Positions 27,795 to 36,332 of a stretch of 64,000 nucleotides of DNA are shown here, piece after piece. A program made the position numbers and the translations under genes. The notes beneath the pieces are model-generated. The model ran no database searches. It was not told the origin of the DNA and saw only the letters and a list, made by a program, of their open reading frames with translations. Numbering within the stretch: position 1 is the first letter of the stretch; each line of letters starts with the position of its first letter. The DNA comes from Arenibacter sp. F20364 (GTDB taxonomy: Bacteria > Bacteroidota > Bacteroidia > Flavobacteriales > Flavobacteriaceae): contig NZ_JALKBD010000013.1 of the NCBI RefSeq assembly GCF_023015905.1, positions 62,001 through 126,000 on the forward strand. Direction: 5' to 3'.

Positions 27795-29222
27795 ATGATG
27801 AAGAATCCAAATACCCCTTCTGCCGGCCGACGACAATTTATCCGAAACACAACAGCCGCAGTAGGGGGTTTTGTGATACTTCCCAGGTATGTTCTTGGAG
27901 GCAAAGGATATACCGCACCCAGTGACAAAGTAAATATCGGCATTGTCGGAGCGGGGGGTCAGGGACAGAGTAATGTTCGTAATTTACTTCAACTGGACGA
28001 CGTACAGATTACCTCGGTCACAGATCCGGGTCGTTATTGGGATTTGAATCGATTCTATTACAAGTCCATTGCCGGACGGGAACCGGTCAGTGAAATGATT
28101 GAGGATCATTATCAGAAAAAAGGAGAGAACAAAGTGGTTCGTCAATATAAACGATTTAGTGAAATGATGGATAAGAAAAAAGATATCGATGCCATTCTTT
28201 GCGCTACCCCTGACCATACCCACGCCTTTATCACCATCGCTGCCCTTAAGGCAGGACTGCATGTTTTTTGCGAGAAACCCATGGCTCACAATATATGGGA
28301 AACCAGGATGGTACGTAAAGTAGTACAAGAAACGGGACTCGCCACTCAGATGGGTAACGTGGGACATAGTCGGGACGGCATGCGTTCATTGGTCGAATAT
28401 CTGCAGGATGGTGCTATCGGAACTGTACGCGAAATCCATGCGTGGGTTCCTGCAGGTCGCTGGACCCCGGGTATTACAGGTCTTCCTCAAAATACCAATC
28501 CACTTCCTTATGATTTTGATTGGGAGGAATGGTTGGGACCGTCACCATTTCGGCCCTATAACAATCTTTTTTCGCCAGTCACTTGGCGGGATTTTTGGAT
28601 ATATGGTTGCGGTGCATTGGGAGACTTTGGATGTCATGATATGGATGCACCTTTTTGGGCCTTCGATCTATCAAGCCCGTCCGAGGTTCAGATTTACCCT
28701 GCCGGACAAAGTAATAGTGAAATTGCTCCTTATGGAGAGGCCGGCACTTATCATTTTCCCGAAAGGAAGGGCCAGGCTGCACTCAAATTACACTGGTATT
28801 CCGGAGGCTTAAAACCGGATTGGAATCCCCATTTGCCACCAGATTACAAATTCGGAGGGAGGAGCGCCATGTACGTGGGCGATAAAGGGGTTATTATCAC
28901 CGATGGCGGTGATCGTTTTCCTCAGATATTCCCCGAATCCTTGAGACGATCTTATCAACCACCCGTGGAACGGATTCTGCGATCGAAAGGTCATCATCGC
29001 GACTGGGTAGATGCCATCAAAAACGGAGGGCAATCCAGTGCCAATCTTGATTATGGAAGTCGGCTTACCGAATTAACCCTGCTGGGGGTAATGTCTCTTC
29101 GCCTGAATGGTGCTCGGATACAGTGGGATGCCAAAAACATGAAAGTCAATGGACTACCGGAAACAGAATCAATCGTTAAGGAGCCATCCAATGAAGAATG
29201 GGATATTTCCAAGATTATGTAA
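27795..29222 (+). CDS. Gfo/Idh/MocA-family oxidoreductase with Tat signal
   Basis: A 475-residue NAD(P)-dependent oxidoreductase. The N-terminus GRRQFIRNTTAAVGGFVILP is a twin-arginine signal. The Rossmann motif is GIVGAGGQGQSN and the family's EKP triad is in HVFCEKPMAHN; the C-terminal sheet domain carries HDMDAPFWAF. Such exported members act on sugars or glycosides in marine Bacteroidota, some as glycoside hydrolases with bound NAD. It is richer in GC than its neighbours and sits alone between an intron relic and the mobilization module, so it is probably a late cargo acquisition. Confidence 0.92.
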   Translation: MMKNPNTPSAGRRQFIRNTTAAVGGFVILPRYVLGGKGYTAPSDKVNIGIVGAGGQGQSNVRNLLQLDDVQITSVTDPGRYWDLNRFYYKSIAGREPVSEMIEDHYQKKGENKVVRQYKRFSEMMDKKKDIDAILCATPDHTHAFITIAALKAGLHVFCEKPMAHNIWETRMVRKVVQETGLATQMGNVGHSRDGMRSLVEYLQDGAIGTVREIHAWVPAGRWTPGITGLPQNTNPLPYDFDWEEWLGPSPFRPYNNLFSPVTWRDFWIYGCGALGDFGCHDMDAPFWAFDLSSPSEVQIYPAGQSNSEIAPYGEAGTYHFPERKGQAALKLHWYSGGLKPDWNPHLPPDYKFGGRSAMYVGDKGVIITDGGDRFPQIFPESLRRSYQPPVERILRSKGHHRDWVDAIKNGGQSSANLDYGSRLTELTLLGVMSLRLNGARIQWDAKNMKVNGLPETESIVKEPSNEEWDISKIM

Positions 29223-29784
29223 ATAGGGACAGGTCACTATTATTAAATTTATAATTGCGGGAATGGAATAAAGCTATAGACAGCTTATATATTTCCAACA
29301 ACAAAAATGCTCCCCGCTAGTGCGAGCGTCACGCTCGTACTAAATCAATACACCCCAACCAGTTCTGTTTATTCTTAAGATGGGACAGCTTACCGAATAA
29401 AGAATATGGCTTTAAAATAATTTTTGGATAAGTACTTATTCAGACAAACCCAAACAAAGAAATCTGCCTTTTTTCAGTCCCAAATTCCCAACCTATTCAT
29501 TTTCAATTGTTAATAACTCTGTTTTTTACCTAAAAACATCAATTTGACCAATATAACATTTGGTCCCATTTGATGTTTTATGATATCAAATAAAATTTGA
29601 TGAAAATACCTTTACTATCAATTGGCATCATATAACACATCGCTCTATTATCCAGATAGTTGTGGATAACTATTTGTGTTTCTCATCACTTTCAGCCTAG
29701 CTATTTTCTACTTTTATTTTAACAAACCTATAGAAGGTAAACAAAAGCGCTTTTGTTCATTTCTTAATCTTAAAAGAGAAACAA
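29223..29784. other. Intergenic region upstream of the VirE operon, 560 bp
   Basis: No gene seen. It holds an imperfect hairpin AGTGCGAGCG/CGCTCGTACT at 29319-29341, probably the terminator or a REP-like site after the oxidoreductase, and the inverted-repeat cluster at 29569-29601. Confidence 0.5.
29569..29601. promoter_or_regulatory. ATTTGAT half-site cluster, candidate operator
   Basis: ATTTGAT occurs at 29569-29575 and 29595-29601, with its complement ATCAAAT at 29585-29591. The latter two form a perfect 7-3-7 inverted repeat. It lies about 185 bases before the HTH gene and may be its autoregulatory or excision-control site. Confidence 0.4.
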
Positions 29785-30072
29785 ATGGACACTATTTTAA
29801 TCTTTGATCGCTTAGATCGTTTGGAGAAACTGTTAACCGCCCATAAAGAGGTGTTGACTTTTGAGGAAACCTGTGACTACACCGGAATATCGAGAAGCTA
29901 TCTTTACAAATTGACTTCCTCCGGGACTATCCCCCACTCCAAGCCCAATGGGAAAATGATTTTCTTTGAAAAAAGAAAGCTGAACAATTGGCTCCTACAG
30001 AACAGTAGAAAATCCAAGGCCGATATCGAAAAAGAGGCCCTAAGACATACGCTCAAAAATAGACGGCCATGA
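29785..30072 (+). CDS. Excisionase-like helix-turn-helix protein
   Basis: A 95-residue DNA-binding protein with a MerR-like winged HTH of the HTH_17 type: LTFEETCDYTGISRSYLYKL followed by TIPHSKPNGKMIFFEKRKLNNWL. In Bacteroidota mobilizable elements such a gene commonly sits just before the VirE/primase genes and may act in excision or as regulator. It overlaps the VirE gene by ATGA. Confidence 0.85.
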   Translation: MDTILIFDRLDRLEKLLTAHKEVLTFEETCDYTGISRSYLYKLTSSGTIPHSKPNGKMIFFEKRKLNNWLLQNSRKSKADIEKEALRHTLKNRRP

Positions 30073-31262
30073 TAGTCGGTGACCACGGAGGTCAACTTTA
30101 CAAGGTAAAGGATGCCAAAAAAAAGACTATCTACGATTATACCATTGAATACTTGGAAGGGAAGTATGATATCATGTACAATGAGATATCCCATGATTTC
30201 CAGATATCGTTCAAACAAAGAGCTGAATGGTCCTATTTGAATCTCAATTCCCTGATCATTGAACTTGCTAAGGCAGGTATTGATATCAGTACAGGAAAAC
30301 TGGAAATCCTAATTCGGTCAGAACTCATTCCCAAATACAATCCAATAAAGGCATACTTCCAATCCCTCCCCAAATGGAACGGGGAAGACCATATCCAAAA
30401 ACTGACCTCCTACGTTCCCACCTATGATGATGAGGCTTTTCTTTACCATTTTAAAAAATGGTTGGTACGTGCCATAAAATGTGCACTGGAACCCGGCTAC
30501 TTCAACAAACAAGCCTTGATTATCAGCCATAAGGGACAAAGCTCGGGAAAATCTACCTGGTGTCGGTTTATCTGTCCTCCAGAACTTGCCGAATATATGG
30601 CAGAGGACATTAGCAATGATAAGGATGCCAGGATCCAATTATGCCGGAACTTCCTATACAACCTGGACGAATTGGCCGTGCTTACCAAAAAGGACGTGAA
30701 TGCACTAAAAGCTTTTTTTTCCAAGACCTTCATCAACGAACGTCTGCCGTATGACCGAAAGAACACTACACTACCCAGAATCTGTTCGTTTTTGGGATCC
30801 ACCAATATGTCGTCATTTCTAAACGATGAGACTGGGTCCGTACGCTGGTTGTGCTTTGAGCTAAAGGATAAAATAGATTTCTCCTACTCCAAGGAAATGG
30901 AAATCAAGCACGTCTGGATCCAAGCTTATCACCTCGCCTATCATGACCCTAACTTCAATCCAGAACTTACGCTGACGGATATTATGGAGAACGAGGTGCG
31001 CAATAAAAAATATACCAAATTGACTACCGAGGAAGAGTTGATTTCCAAATATTATGAAAAATCGAATGATATCAATGATTTTGTCACCGCCTCGGATGTA
31101 TTGGTGAAGCTGAGTAGCTTGAAGGTAAGACTGAGTCAGGTTAACCTGGGGCGTGCCCTTTCCGGGTTCAACTTCCAACGGGTGAAACATCCCAAGCGTC
31201 AAGTTTATGGATATCTGGCCAAATCGGTTTTTTCCAAGGGCCCTTGGGAAATGGAACTGTAG
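30069..31262 (+). CDS. VirE/VapE-family P-loop ATPase
   Basis: A 397-residue protein of the virulence-associated E family. Walker A is GQSSGKST near residues 153-160, followed by AEYMAEDISNDKDARIQLCRNFLYNLDELAVL (Walker B and sensor region) and the family's YDRKNTTLPRICSFLGSTN. Members are superfamily 3-like helicases or primase-helicase partners and here probably replicate the excised island with the downstream primase. Coupled to the HTH gene. Confidence 0.9.
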   Translation: MIVGDHGGQLYKVKDAKKKTIYDYTIEYLEGKYDIMYNEISHDFQISFKQRAEWSYLNLNSLIIELAKAGIDISTGKLEILIRSELIPKYNPIKAYFQSLPKWNGEDHIQKLTSYVPTYDDEAFLYHFKKWLVRAIKCALEPGYFNKQALIISHKGQSSGKSTWCRFICPPELAEYMAEDISNDKDARIQLCRNFLYNLDELAVLTKKDVNALKAFFSKTFINERLPYDRKNTTLPRICSFLGSTNMSSFLNDETGSVRWLCFELKDKIDFSYSKEMEIKHVWIQAYHLAYHDPNFNPELTLTDIMENEVRNKKYTKLTTEEELISKYYEKSNDINDFVTASDVLVKLSSLKVRLSQVNLGRALSGFNFQRVKHPKRQVYGYLAKSVFSKGPWEMEL

Positions 31263-31488
31263 AAAAAGTGCAATTGCACCTACCTACTTACCTAACGAAC
31301 CAGAACCGCTCTAACTGCGGGAGCTACCATAGGTAAGATACATTAACCACTAGTTACCTAGGTATTACCTATCCTACCTATTAGGATTAGATAGGTAAGA
31401 TCAAAAAACAACCCACCTAAGTGATCAACCCTTATAAACAGGGACTTAGGTAAGAAGGTAAGAGAAAATGCCAAAAAAGAATTAACTG
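31263..31488. repeat. Cluster of ACCTA/TAGGT iteron-like repeats, candidate replication origin
   Basis: About a dozen copies of TTACCTA or TAGGTAA variants occur in both orientations between 31277 and 31461, including the exact 11-mer ATAGGTAAGAT at 31329-31339 and 31391-31401, and the dense block around 31354-31380. A perfect palindrome GTGCAATTGCAC opens the region at 31268-31279. Lies between the helicase-like and primase genes, where an origin would fit. Confidence 0.55.
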
Positions 31489-32352
31489 ATGAAAAAAGAA
31501 AGAACTATTAAGCTGACGTGCGAAAGAGCCCGAGCTTTTCCCATCGAAAAAGCGTTGGCAAAACTCGGGCACTTTCCAACAAAAGAATCTAATAAAGAAG
31601 CTTGGTTCCTGAGTCCGTTCCGCTCAGAAACGCAAGCCTCTTTCAAGGTGTCCAAGAAACTGAACCGATGGTACGACCACGGTATTGGGAAAGGGGGAAA
31701 TGTAATCGATCTGATTTGTCTAATCAACAAAACATCGGTAAAGGAAACATTGGATTGGCTACAAAACGGTAAGATTTCTTTTTCTTTTCAGCCGCCACTT
31801 TTTAAAGAGGACAATCAAGATAAGATCGAGATAAAGTATTTCAAGGAACTGGCCCATTTTGCTCTAGAGGAATATGTAATGAAAAGAGGGATTTCAATAT
31901 TGACTGCCAGAAAACTGTGCAAGGAAGTCCACTATAGGTTTAAGGACAAGATGTATTTCGCCCTAGGATTAGCGAACAATTCCGGAGGTTGGGAACTGCG
32001 CAACAAATACTATAAGAATTCCAGCTCCCCAAAAGATGTCACTCAACTCCAGAACGCAAACAGTAGGCTGATAGTTACCGAAGGAATGTTCGATATGTTG
32101 AGCCTAATGGAACGGGACAATGAACTAAGGGAGAGGAACGATCTTCTGATATTGAACTCCCTGGGTTTTATAGAAAAAACGCTTGAAATGTTTGACCCCT
32201 ATGAATCAATTGCGCTTTATCTAGACAATGACCGTGCAGGAAGAAATGCCGTTAAAATAATGATGCAACAACAGTCAAAATGTACAGACAGATCAACATT
32301 ATATGAGAATTTTAAAGACGTAAATGGATGGTGGACCGCTCAAAAGAAATGA
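31489..32352 (+). CDS. Toprim primase-like protein (DnaG-type, degenerate zinc finger)
   Basis: A 287-residue protein. The N-terminus (WFLSPFRSETQASFKVSKKLNRWYDHGIGKGGNVIDL) matches the CHC2 zinc-finger domain of DnaG but lacks its metal-binding Cys/His set. A Toprim domain follows with LIVTEGMFDMLSL (Glu) and IALYLDNDRAGRNAV (DxD). It likely primes replication of the excised or transferred element. The usual gene between VirE and Mob genes in Bacteroidota mobilizable elements. Confidence 0.9.
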   Translation: MKKERTIKLTCERARAFPIEKALAKLGHFPTKESNKEAWFLSPFRSETQASFKVSKKLNRWYDHGIGKGGNVIDLICLINKTSVKETLDWLQNGKISFSFQPPLFKEDNQDKIEIKYFKELAHFALEEYVMKRGISILTARKLCKEVHYRFKDKMYFALGLANNSGGWELRNKYYKNSSSPKDVTQLQNANSRLIVTEGMFDMLSLMERDNELRERNDLLILNSLGFIEKTLEMFDPYESIALYLDNDRAGRNAVKIMMQQQSKCTDRSTLYENFKDVNGWWTAQKK

Positions 32353-32455
32353 TCTGATGATAATGATATTTTATACCGAAAAATAAATAACCTATTAATA
32401 AATACAATTTTAACACATAAAAGAAATAATCTGATAGTGATGTAATTCAAGATGT

Positions 32456-32505
32456 GTCTTTGTTGCCACAAAGACGATCTTGCTTTGCTCCCGAAGGTCG
32501 CAAAG
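32456..32505. other. Candidate origin of transfer (oriT)
   Basis: A perfect 8-4-8 inverted repeat, GTCTTTGT-TGCC-ACAAAGAC (32456-32475), is followed by CTTTGC (32483-32488) and its complement GCAAAG (32500-32505). It lies directly upstream of the mobC-like and relaxase genes, where MOBP-type elements keep oriT. The nick position is not determined. Confidence 0.5.
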
Positions 32506-32514
32506 ACGTAAAAA

Positions 32515-32811
32515 ATGAAACGTACCTATGTTAAATTTCGATGTTCCCTCTTCGAGAAGAAGTTGCTCCGGATCAAGGCCAAAAAGAGCGGTCTGAGCGT
32601 GAGCGAATATTGCCGGCGTGCAGCTTTTGGAGATAAAATTATTGAACGGTTGACCGAGGAACAAATTGAACTCTATAAGATGTTGGCAAGGTACGGGACC
32701 AACTTTAAACTCATCGGGAACATGTACCGAAAACGGGATCCCAAACTGACGGCCGAGGTGACAAAGCTAGCAGAAGAAATACGGAACCACCTTTATAATT
32801 TCAAAAAATGA
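32515..32811 (+). CDS. mobC: MobC-like relaxosome accessory protein
   Basis: A 98-residue basic protein with a ribbon-helix-helix style N-terminus (YVKFRCSLFEKKLLRIKAKKSGLSVSEYCRRAAFG) and a helical tail ending in the MobC-like NFKLIGNMYRKRDP...VTKLAEEIRNHL. Expected to bind oriT and assist the relaxase. The ATG of the relaxase overlaps its stop (ATGA). Confidence 0.85.
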   Translation: MKRTYVKFRCSLFEKKLLRIKAKKSGLSVSEYCRRAAFGDKIIERLTEEQIELYKMLARYGTNFKLIGNMYRKRDPKLTAEVTKLAEEIRNHLYNFKK

Positions 32812-33677
32812 TAGGCATAGGAAAATCAATATCGCATACCGGAAATTCCATGAGTTATGGCTGGAACAAGGAGAAACAAGCAGAGGTCGTATACTCCAAT
32901 CACGTGGCTGGGCAAACCCCAAACCAGATTACCAAAGAGTTCAACATCATCCAATCCCAGAACTATCAATGCAAAAAGAATACGTTGAGTTTTGTCATCA
33001 GCCCTACGATTGAAGATGGAAAACAGCTAAAAGCCAAAGAGCTCAACGAGATGACTGCAAAGTTTCTCAAGGAAATGAAATTACAGGAACATCAGGCCAT
33101 CGCCTTTGTACATAGGAACCAACCGCATACCCATGTTCATGTGTACGTAAACCGGATCGATTTTAACGGCACTGCCTATAACGACAGTTTTATCGGGAAG
33201 AGAAGTCAGCTAGCCGCGGAACGGGTAGCAGAGAAAATGGGGCTAACCACGGTACGGGAAGTTCAACTGGAAAGATTGGAACAGTTACTGAATATAAGAC
33301 AGGAGATTAAAAATGTTCATGAAAAAGTGATGAACGAACAACGCCCCAAAGACCTGGATAACTATATCAAGCTTATGAAGGAAAAAAACGTAGTAGTCAT
33401 CCCCAGCATCAATAAGTCCAATCAGCTGCAAGGATTTCGGTTCCAATACAAAGGCCACAACCTAAAAGGAAGTGAGGTACACCGTTCCATGTCCGGCAGC
33501 AGATTGGTGATGGGAATAGAAAAACATGTGGCGAGGAGCTTCCAGCAAGGCCAAAGCAATACTGTAAACCTCATGGGAAAGGCCACTCAGCTCAGTGGGA
33601 ATATCGCTATAAAACTGGCTAAATCAGTCATCAAACAAGCGATTCAAAAAGGTGCAGGAATGGAAATAGGATATTAA
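32808..33677 (+). CDS. Relaxase/mobilization nuclease (MOBP-like)
   Basis: A 289-residue nuclease that would nick oriT and lead the strand during conjugative transfer. The metal site is HRNQPHTHVHVYVNRID (His102, His107, His109, His111 region). The catalytic Tyr is likely the one in GNSMSYGW near residue 18. The short length, without a helicase domain, is normal for Bacteroidota mobilizable elements. Needs a helper conjugation system, as none is encoded here. Confidence 0.92.
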   Translation: MIGIGKSISHTGNSMSYGWNKEKQAEVVYSNHVAGQTPNQITKEFNIIQSQNYQCKKNTLSFVISPTIEDGKQLKAKELNEMTAKFLKEMKLQEHQAIAFVHRNQPHTHVHVYVNRIDFNGTAYNDSFIGKRSQLAAERVAEKMGLTTVREVQLERLEQLLNIRQEIKNVHEKVMNEQRPKDLDNYIKLMKEKNVVVIPSINKSNQLQGFRFQYKGHNLKGSEVHRSMSGSRLVMGIEKHVARSFQQGQSNTVNLMGKATQLSGNIAIKLAKSVIKQAIQKGAGMEIGY

Positions 33678-33695
33678 AATTTAAACCAAAATACT

Positions 33696-34160
33696 ATGGC
33701 AAAGCTAGATGAGATTACGGAACTGTTGACCGACGAATTGGAAGGACTAAAACAGATGTTGGTACAATTAAAAACACTAACTAAAGAACTGACCAGTTCG
33801 GAAACGGTAAAGGATATTTCCTCGACAAGGTACGAACTGAAGGAACTAAATAAAACACAGGAGGATCATTTTAAAAGGCAGGATACAAGAACCATCCAAA
33901 TAGAGGAACAATTGAAGAAGTCACAAATAATCCCTGAATGGTTATTGTTCCTGGTCTGTATGGTACTTATCCTGTCCCTATCCATTTCTGGCTATTTGGG
34001 CTATCAGGTGGCACAGTTCGGGGAAGAAAAAGAGAAGGCTTTTGAAGAGGGAAGTGCATATATTTCAACCGAATTGAAGGGGTACTTTATAGAACATCCA
34101 GAGGCCTATAAAACATTCTTGGATTGGTCCAAAAAAGAAGTAAATTCAGATCTAAAGTAG
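33696..34160 (+). CDS. Coiled-coil membrane protein of the mobilization module
   Basis: A 154-residue protein: coiled coil (residues 1-85), one membrane helix (about 88-112, WLLFLVCMVLILSLSISGYLGY) and a C-terminal acidic tail (YFIEHPEAYKTFLDWSKKE). It follows the relaxase by 18 bp and is conserved in this position in related elements, but its role is unknown; membrane contact with the helper transfer apparatus is a guess. A frameshifted copy of its C-terminal half is at 40293-40459. Confidence 0.8.
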   Translation: MAKLDEITELLTDELEGLKQMLVQLKTLTKELTSSETVKDISSTRYELKELNKTQEDHFKRQDTRTIQIEEQLKKSQIIPEWLLFLVCMVLILSLSISGYLGYQVAQFGEEKEKAFEEGSAYISTELKGYFIEHPEAYKTFLDWSKKEVNSDLK

Positions 34161-34167
34161 GTTGCGC

Positions 34168-34262
34168 CCTATGCTGTTTTTGCTTCACGCTTATCTGCCG
34201 GAACACTACAAAAACGGCACAGGAACCAAGCGCAAAGTTTTTGGGTAAGGATTTGGGACGTA
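34168..34262 (+). ncRNA. Conserved long hairpin after the mobilization module, copy A
   Basis: Left arm 34168-34182 and right arm 34209-34223 form a 15-position stem (CCTATGCTGTTTTTG with CAAAAACGGCACAGG), 26-base loop. Copy B at 40467-40543 has different arms (CCTATCCGATTTTTG with CAAAAATCGGACAGG) that still pair: stem positions 6, 8 and 9 changed on both sides. The tail AGGAACCAAGCGCAAAG through GGGTAAGGATTTGGG (to 34257) is also shared. Whether it works as RNA, as a folded single DNA strand or as a terminator is not decided. Confidence 0.55.
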
Positions 34263-34267
34263 CATAT

Positions 34268-35245
34268 CTAAAATACGATTTCCCATTTTACCTGGGCCAA
34301 TCGCCTTGACACTTCAATAATCGTCGCTAATACATCCTCTTCCTTGGGCAACTCCCCATACACCAAAAATTTAAAGTCATTCTGATAGGTGTCTTTAAGT
34401 TGTTTCCAAGTTTCTTCAGGTTCATTGTAAATCAATGCTACTTTCGGGTGGTACTTTAACCAGTCGTTGTTATTCTTAAAACTTTGTACATCATCATGGG
34501 CTACTTTTAGGAGCATCGTATCAAAGGCATCTGAAGTAAAAAACTCTTGAACCGTTTCGTCTTTCAGTAGCTGATGAATATCATATACATGCCTGATTTT
34601 AGCATTCAGGTCGATAATTGGTTTTTCCGTATGTGAGAACCGAACCAAACTCATTATCTTTTCACAAAACGTTCTTCGAGAATCCAATACAAGTGCTTCA
34701 AAAGGCAATAGATCATATTCTTCCGCCAATGTCGTTTGGTTGGTGGCATTCATCATATCATAGATATAGGTATTCAGGACTCTCTTAGTGTGAGGTTCAA
34801 AATAGCCCAGCCAAGTTGCTTCTATGATAATGGCATCTCTTACCTGTCCATAATTTCCTTTAAAAATTTTGGGATAGTTATAGGCTATCTTTCGAATCAT
34901 TCCCATTTTATTGGTAATCCCTTCCATTTCTATTTCTACGAATGGTGTAGTTATTTCCTTAGTTATTTTTTTGAGCTTAGCCTTTAATTGGTTCCCTGTC
35001 TCTTCTTCTCTTCGTATTACAACTAAATCAATATCCTCAGAAAAACGTTCGATGAATTTATAACACTTTGACAAAGCCGTGCCTCCCTTAAATATGACTT
35101 CATCTTTAATAGTGCTATCAAAGATCAGTTTTAGGGCATGGCATACCCAATAATCCTTCTCGATATAGATATCTAAAATACCCATCCGTTCTGCTGTTAC
35201 TTGCACAGCTTGTCTGAAAAGTTGTTCGTTCTCGTGCAGCTTCAT
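34268..35245 (-). CDS. AbiEii/AbiGii-type nucleotidyltransferase toxin
   Basis: A 325-residue toxin from the ATG at 35245, which overlaps the antitoxin stop (ATGA); a TTG at 35257 is in frame but less likely. The nucleotidyltransferase site is clear: FKGGTALSKCY (about residues 53-61) and RFSEDIDLVV (Asp71, Asp73). AbiEii toxins transfer nucleotides, in known cases to tRNA or by GTP binding, stopping growth and aborting phage infection. Encoded after its antitoxin, on the strand opposite to the rest of the island. Confidence 0.9.
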   Translation of the reverse strand: MKLHENEQLFRQAVQVTAERMGILDIYIEKDYWVCHALKLIFDSTIKDEVIFKGGTALSKCYKFIERFSEDIDLVVIRREEETGNQLKAKLKKITKEITTPFVEIEMEGITNKMGMIRKIAYNYPKIFKGNYGQVRDAIIIEATWLGYFEPHTKRVLNTYIYDMMNATNQTTLAEEYDLLPFEALVLDSRRTFCEKIMSLVRFSHTEKPIIDLNAKIRHVYDIHQLLKDETVQEFFTSDAFDTMLLKVAHDDVQSFKNNNDWLKYHPKVALIYNEPEETWKQLKDTYQNDFKFLVYGELPKEEDVLATIIEVSRRLAQVKWEIVF

Positions 35246-35973
35246 TTTATATTCCAATATTTAGCATTTGACAACACTTTTTTAGAAATATCAAAATCAT
35301 AAACCGTTATTGGGTTTAAACTATCTTGAAGTTCTCTTATTTCAGTCTCTGCCTTGCAATTAATCCCTCTTAGCAATGCACCCAATAAAGCTCTGGTTGC
35401 GGGGGAATATTTAAAGGCCAATTTTATAAGTTTTATATGTTCGCTAGTTTTCAATTCGCGCAATAATGCCATAAATCGAATACAACTTTTTTCAACGGTG
35501 GTATCAGGTATTTTCTTAATATAACGTATGGCATCCAACAATCGTAATAGTGGAATATTTTCCTTATTGATAGTATTCTTTTGTTTGATGAACGAAATTC
35601 TAAAACGTCCTCTTTTAAAAGAAGGTCGTATCTCACGTTTGCCTATCTGTATCGTGCTGCTTACTTGTGTGGTAAGTCCTAGGGAATTATAAACGCTATA
35701 CCCTGTAATATACCCTACTAGTTTGCCGTCTTCCTCCAACAAATCTTTTACAATTTGGTGTTGATCTGGCAACAAAGTACCGAATACAGTTTCTTGCGGC
35801 TTGAAGTATTTACCTTTAGATAGTTTATTAATCTTACCGGAAGTAGCCATTCTATTCAGATGTTTAATGATGGCTTCTCTCCTATCCACCTCGTTCATAA
35901 AATCCATATAGGTGAATACATAACCTTTGGGCAACTTATTAATCTTATCTTCTATGTATTCAGAGGTTTTCAT
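35242..35973 (-). CDS. AbiEi-type antitoxin (DUF6088)
   Basis: A 243-residue antitoxin from the ATG at 35973 (MKTSEYIEDKINKLPKGYVFTYMDF); an in-frame start at 35991 is possible. The N-terminal winged HTH (residues 1-70) is followed by a C-terminal helical antitoxin domain; GYITGYSVYNSLGLTTQ and KRGRFRISFIKQ are typical of the DUF6088/AbiEi family. AbiEi proteins repress their own operon by binding inverted repeats; two strong palindromes are present upstream (36001-36036 and 36136-36163). Confidence 0.88.
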   Translation of the reverse strand: MKTSEYIEDKINKLPKGYVFTYMDFMNEVDRREAIIKHLNRMATSGKINKLSKGKYFKPQETVFGTLLPDQHQIVKDLLEEDGKLVGYITGYSVYNSLGLTTQVSSTIQIGKREIRPSFKRGRFRISFIKQKNTINKENIPLLRLLDAIRYIKKIPDTTVEKSCIRFMALLRELKTSEHIKLIKLAFKYSPATRALLGALLRGINCKAETEIRELQDSLNPITVYDFDISKKVLSNAKYWNIK

Positions 35974-36000
35974 TGGAAACTGTTTATACAAAGATATTCA

Positions 36001-36036
36001 ATATGTCCAGTTTATTAGTTAAAAAACTGGACATAT
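36001..36036. promoter_or_regulatory. 13-bp inverted repeat, candidate AbiEi operator 1
   Basis: ATATGTCCAGTTT (36001-36013) and its exact complement (36024-36036), 10-base spacer, 28 bases upstream of the antitoxin ATG. Confidence 0.65.
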
Positions 36037-36135
36037 TTCAATAAGTCTTGATAACTTTAGTTGCAGTATTGCTTAGTGCATTCGTAACCTAGCTGTTCCA
36101 TTCTTTCTTCCGAAACATTACTAAACGGTCAACAG

Positions 36136-36163
36136 GTCAAGTTTTTTGCGCAAAAAACTTGAC
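36136..36163. promoter_or_regulatory. 28-bp perfect palindrome, candidate operator 2
   Basis: Left half GTCAAGTTTTTTGC and its exact complement without spacer. Its half-site GTCAAGTTT resembles GTCCAGTTT of the repeat at 36001-36036, so both may bind the same protein, probably the AbiEi antitoxin. Confidence 0.55.
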
Positions 36164-36299
36164 ATTTAAAGTAAAGATATTTCCCAATCTTATTTGATGG
36201 CTGTCCCGTTAAAGTCAACATATATTGACAATAGCTTATTTGACGCTTGTTTGATACGAATAGTATAAGAACTTTCGCATTACAATTCCATGTTCCTAT

Positions 36300-36332
36300 G
36301 GAAGTTGAAAAACCTACGGTTTTCCAACTTCC
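36300..36332. repeat. Hairpin upstream of the primase-helicase gene
   Basis: GGAAGTTGAAAAACC (36300-36314) pairs with GGTTTTCCAACTTCC (36318-36332): 15 positions with one mismatch and a 3-base loop. Role unknown. Confidence 0.5.
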
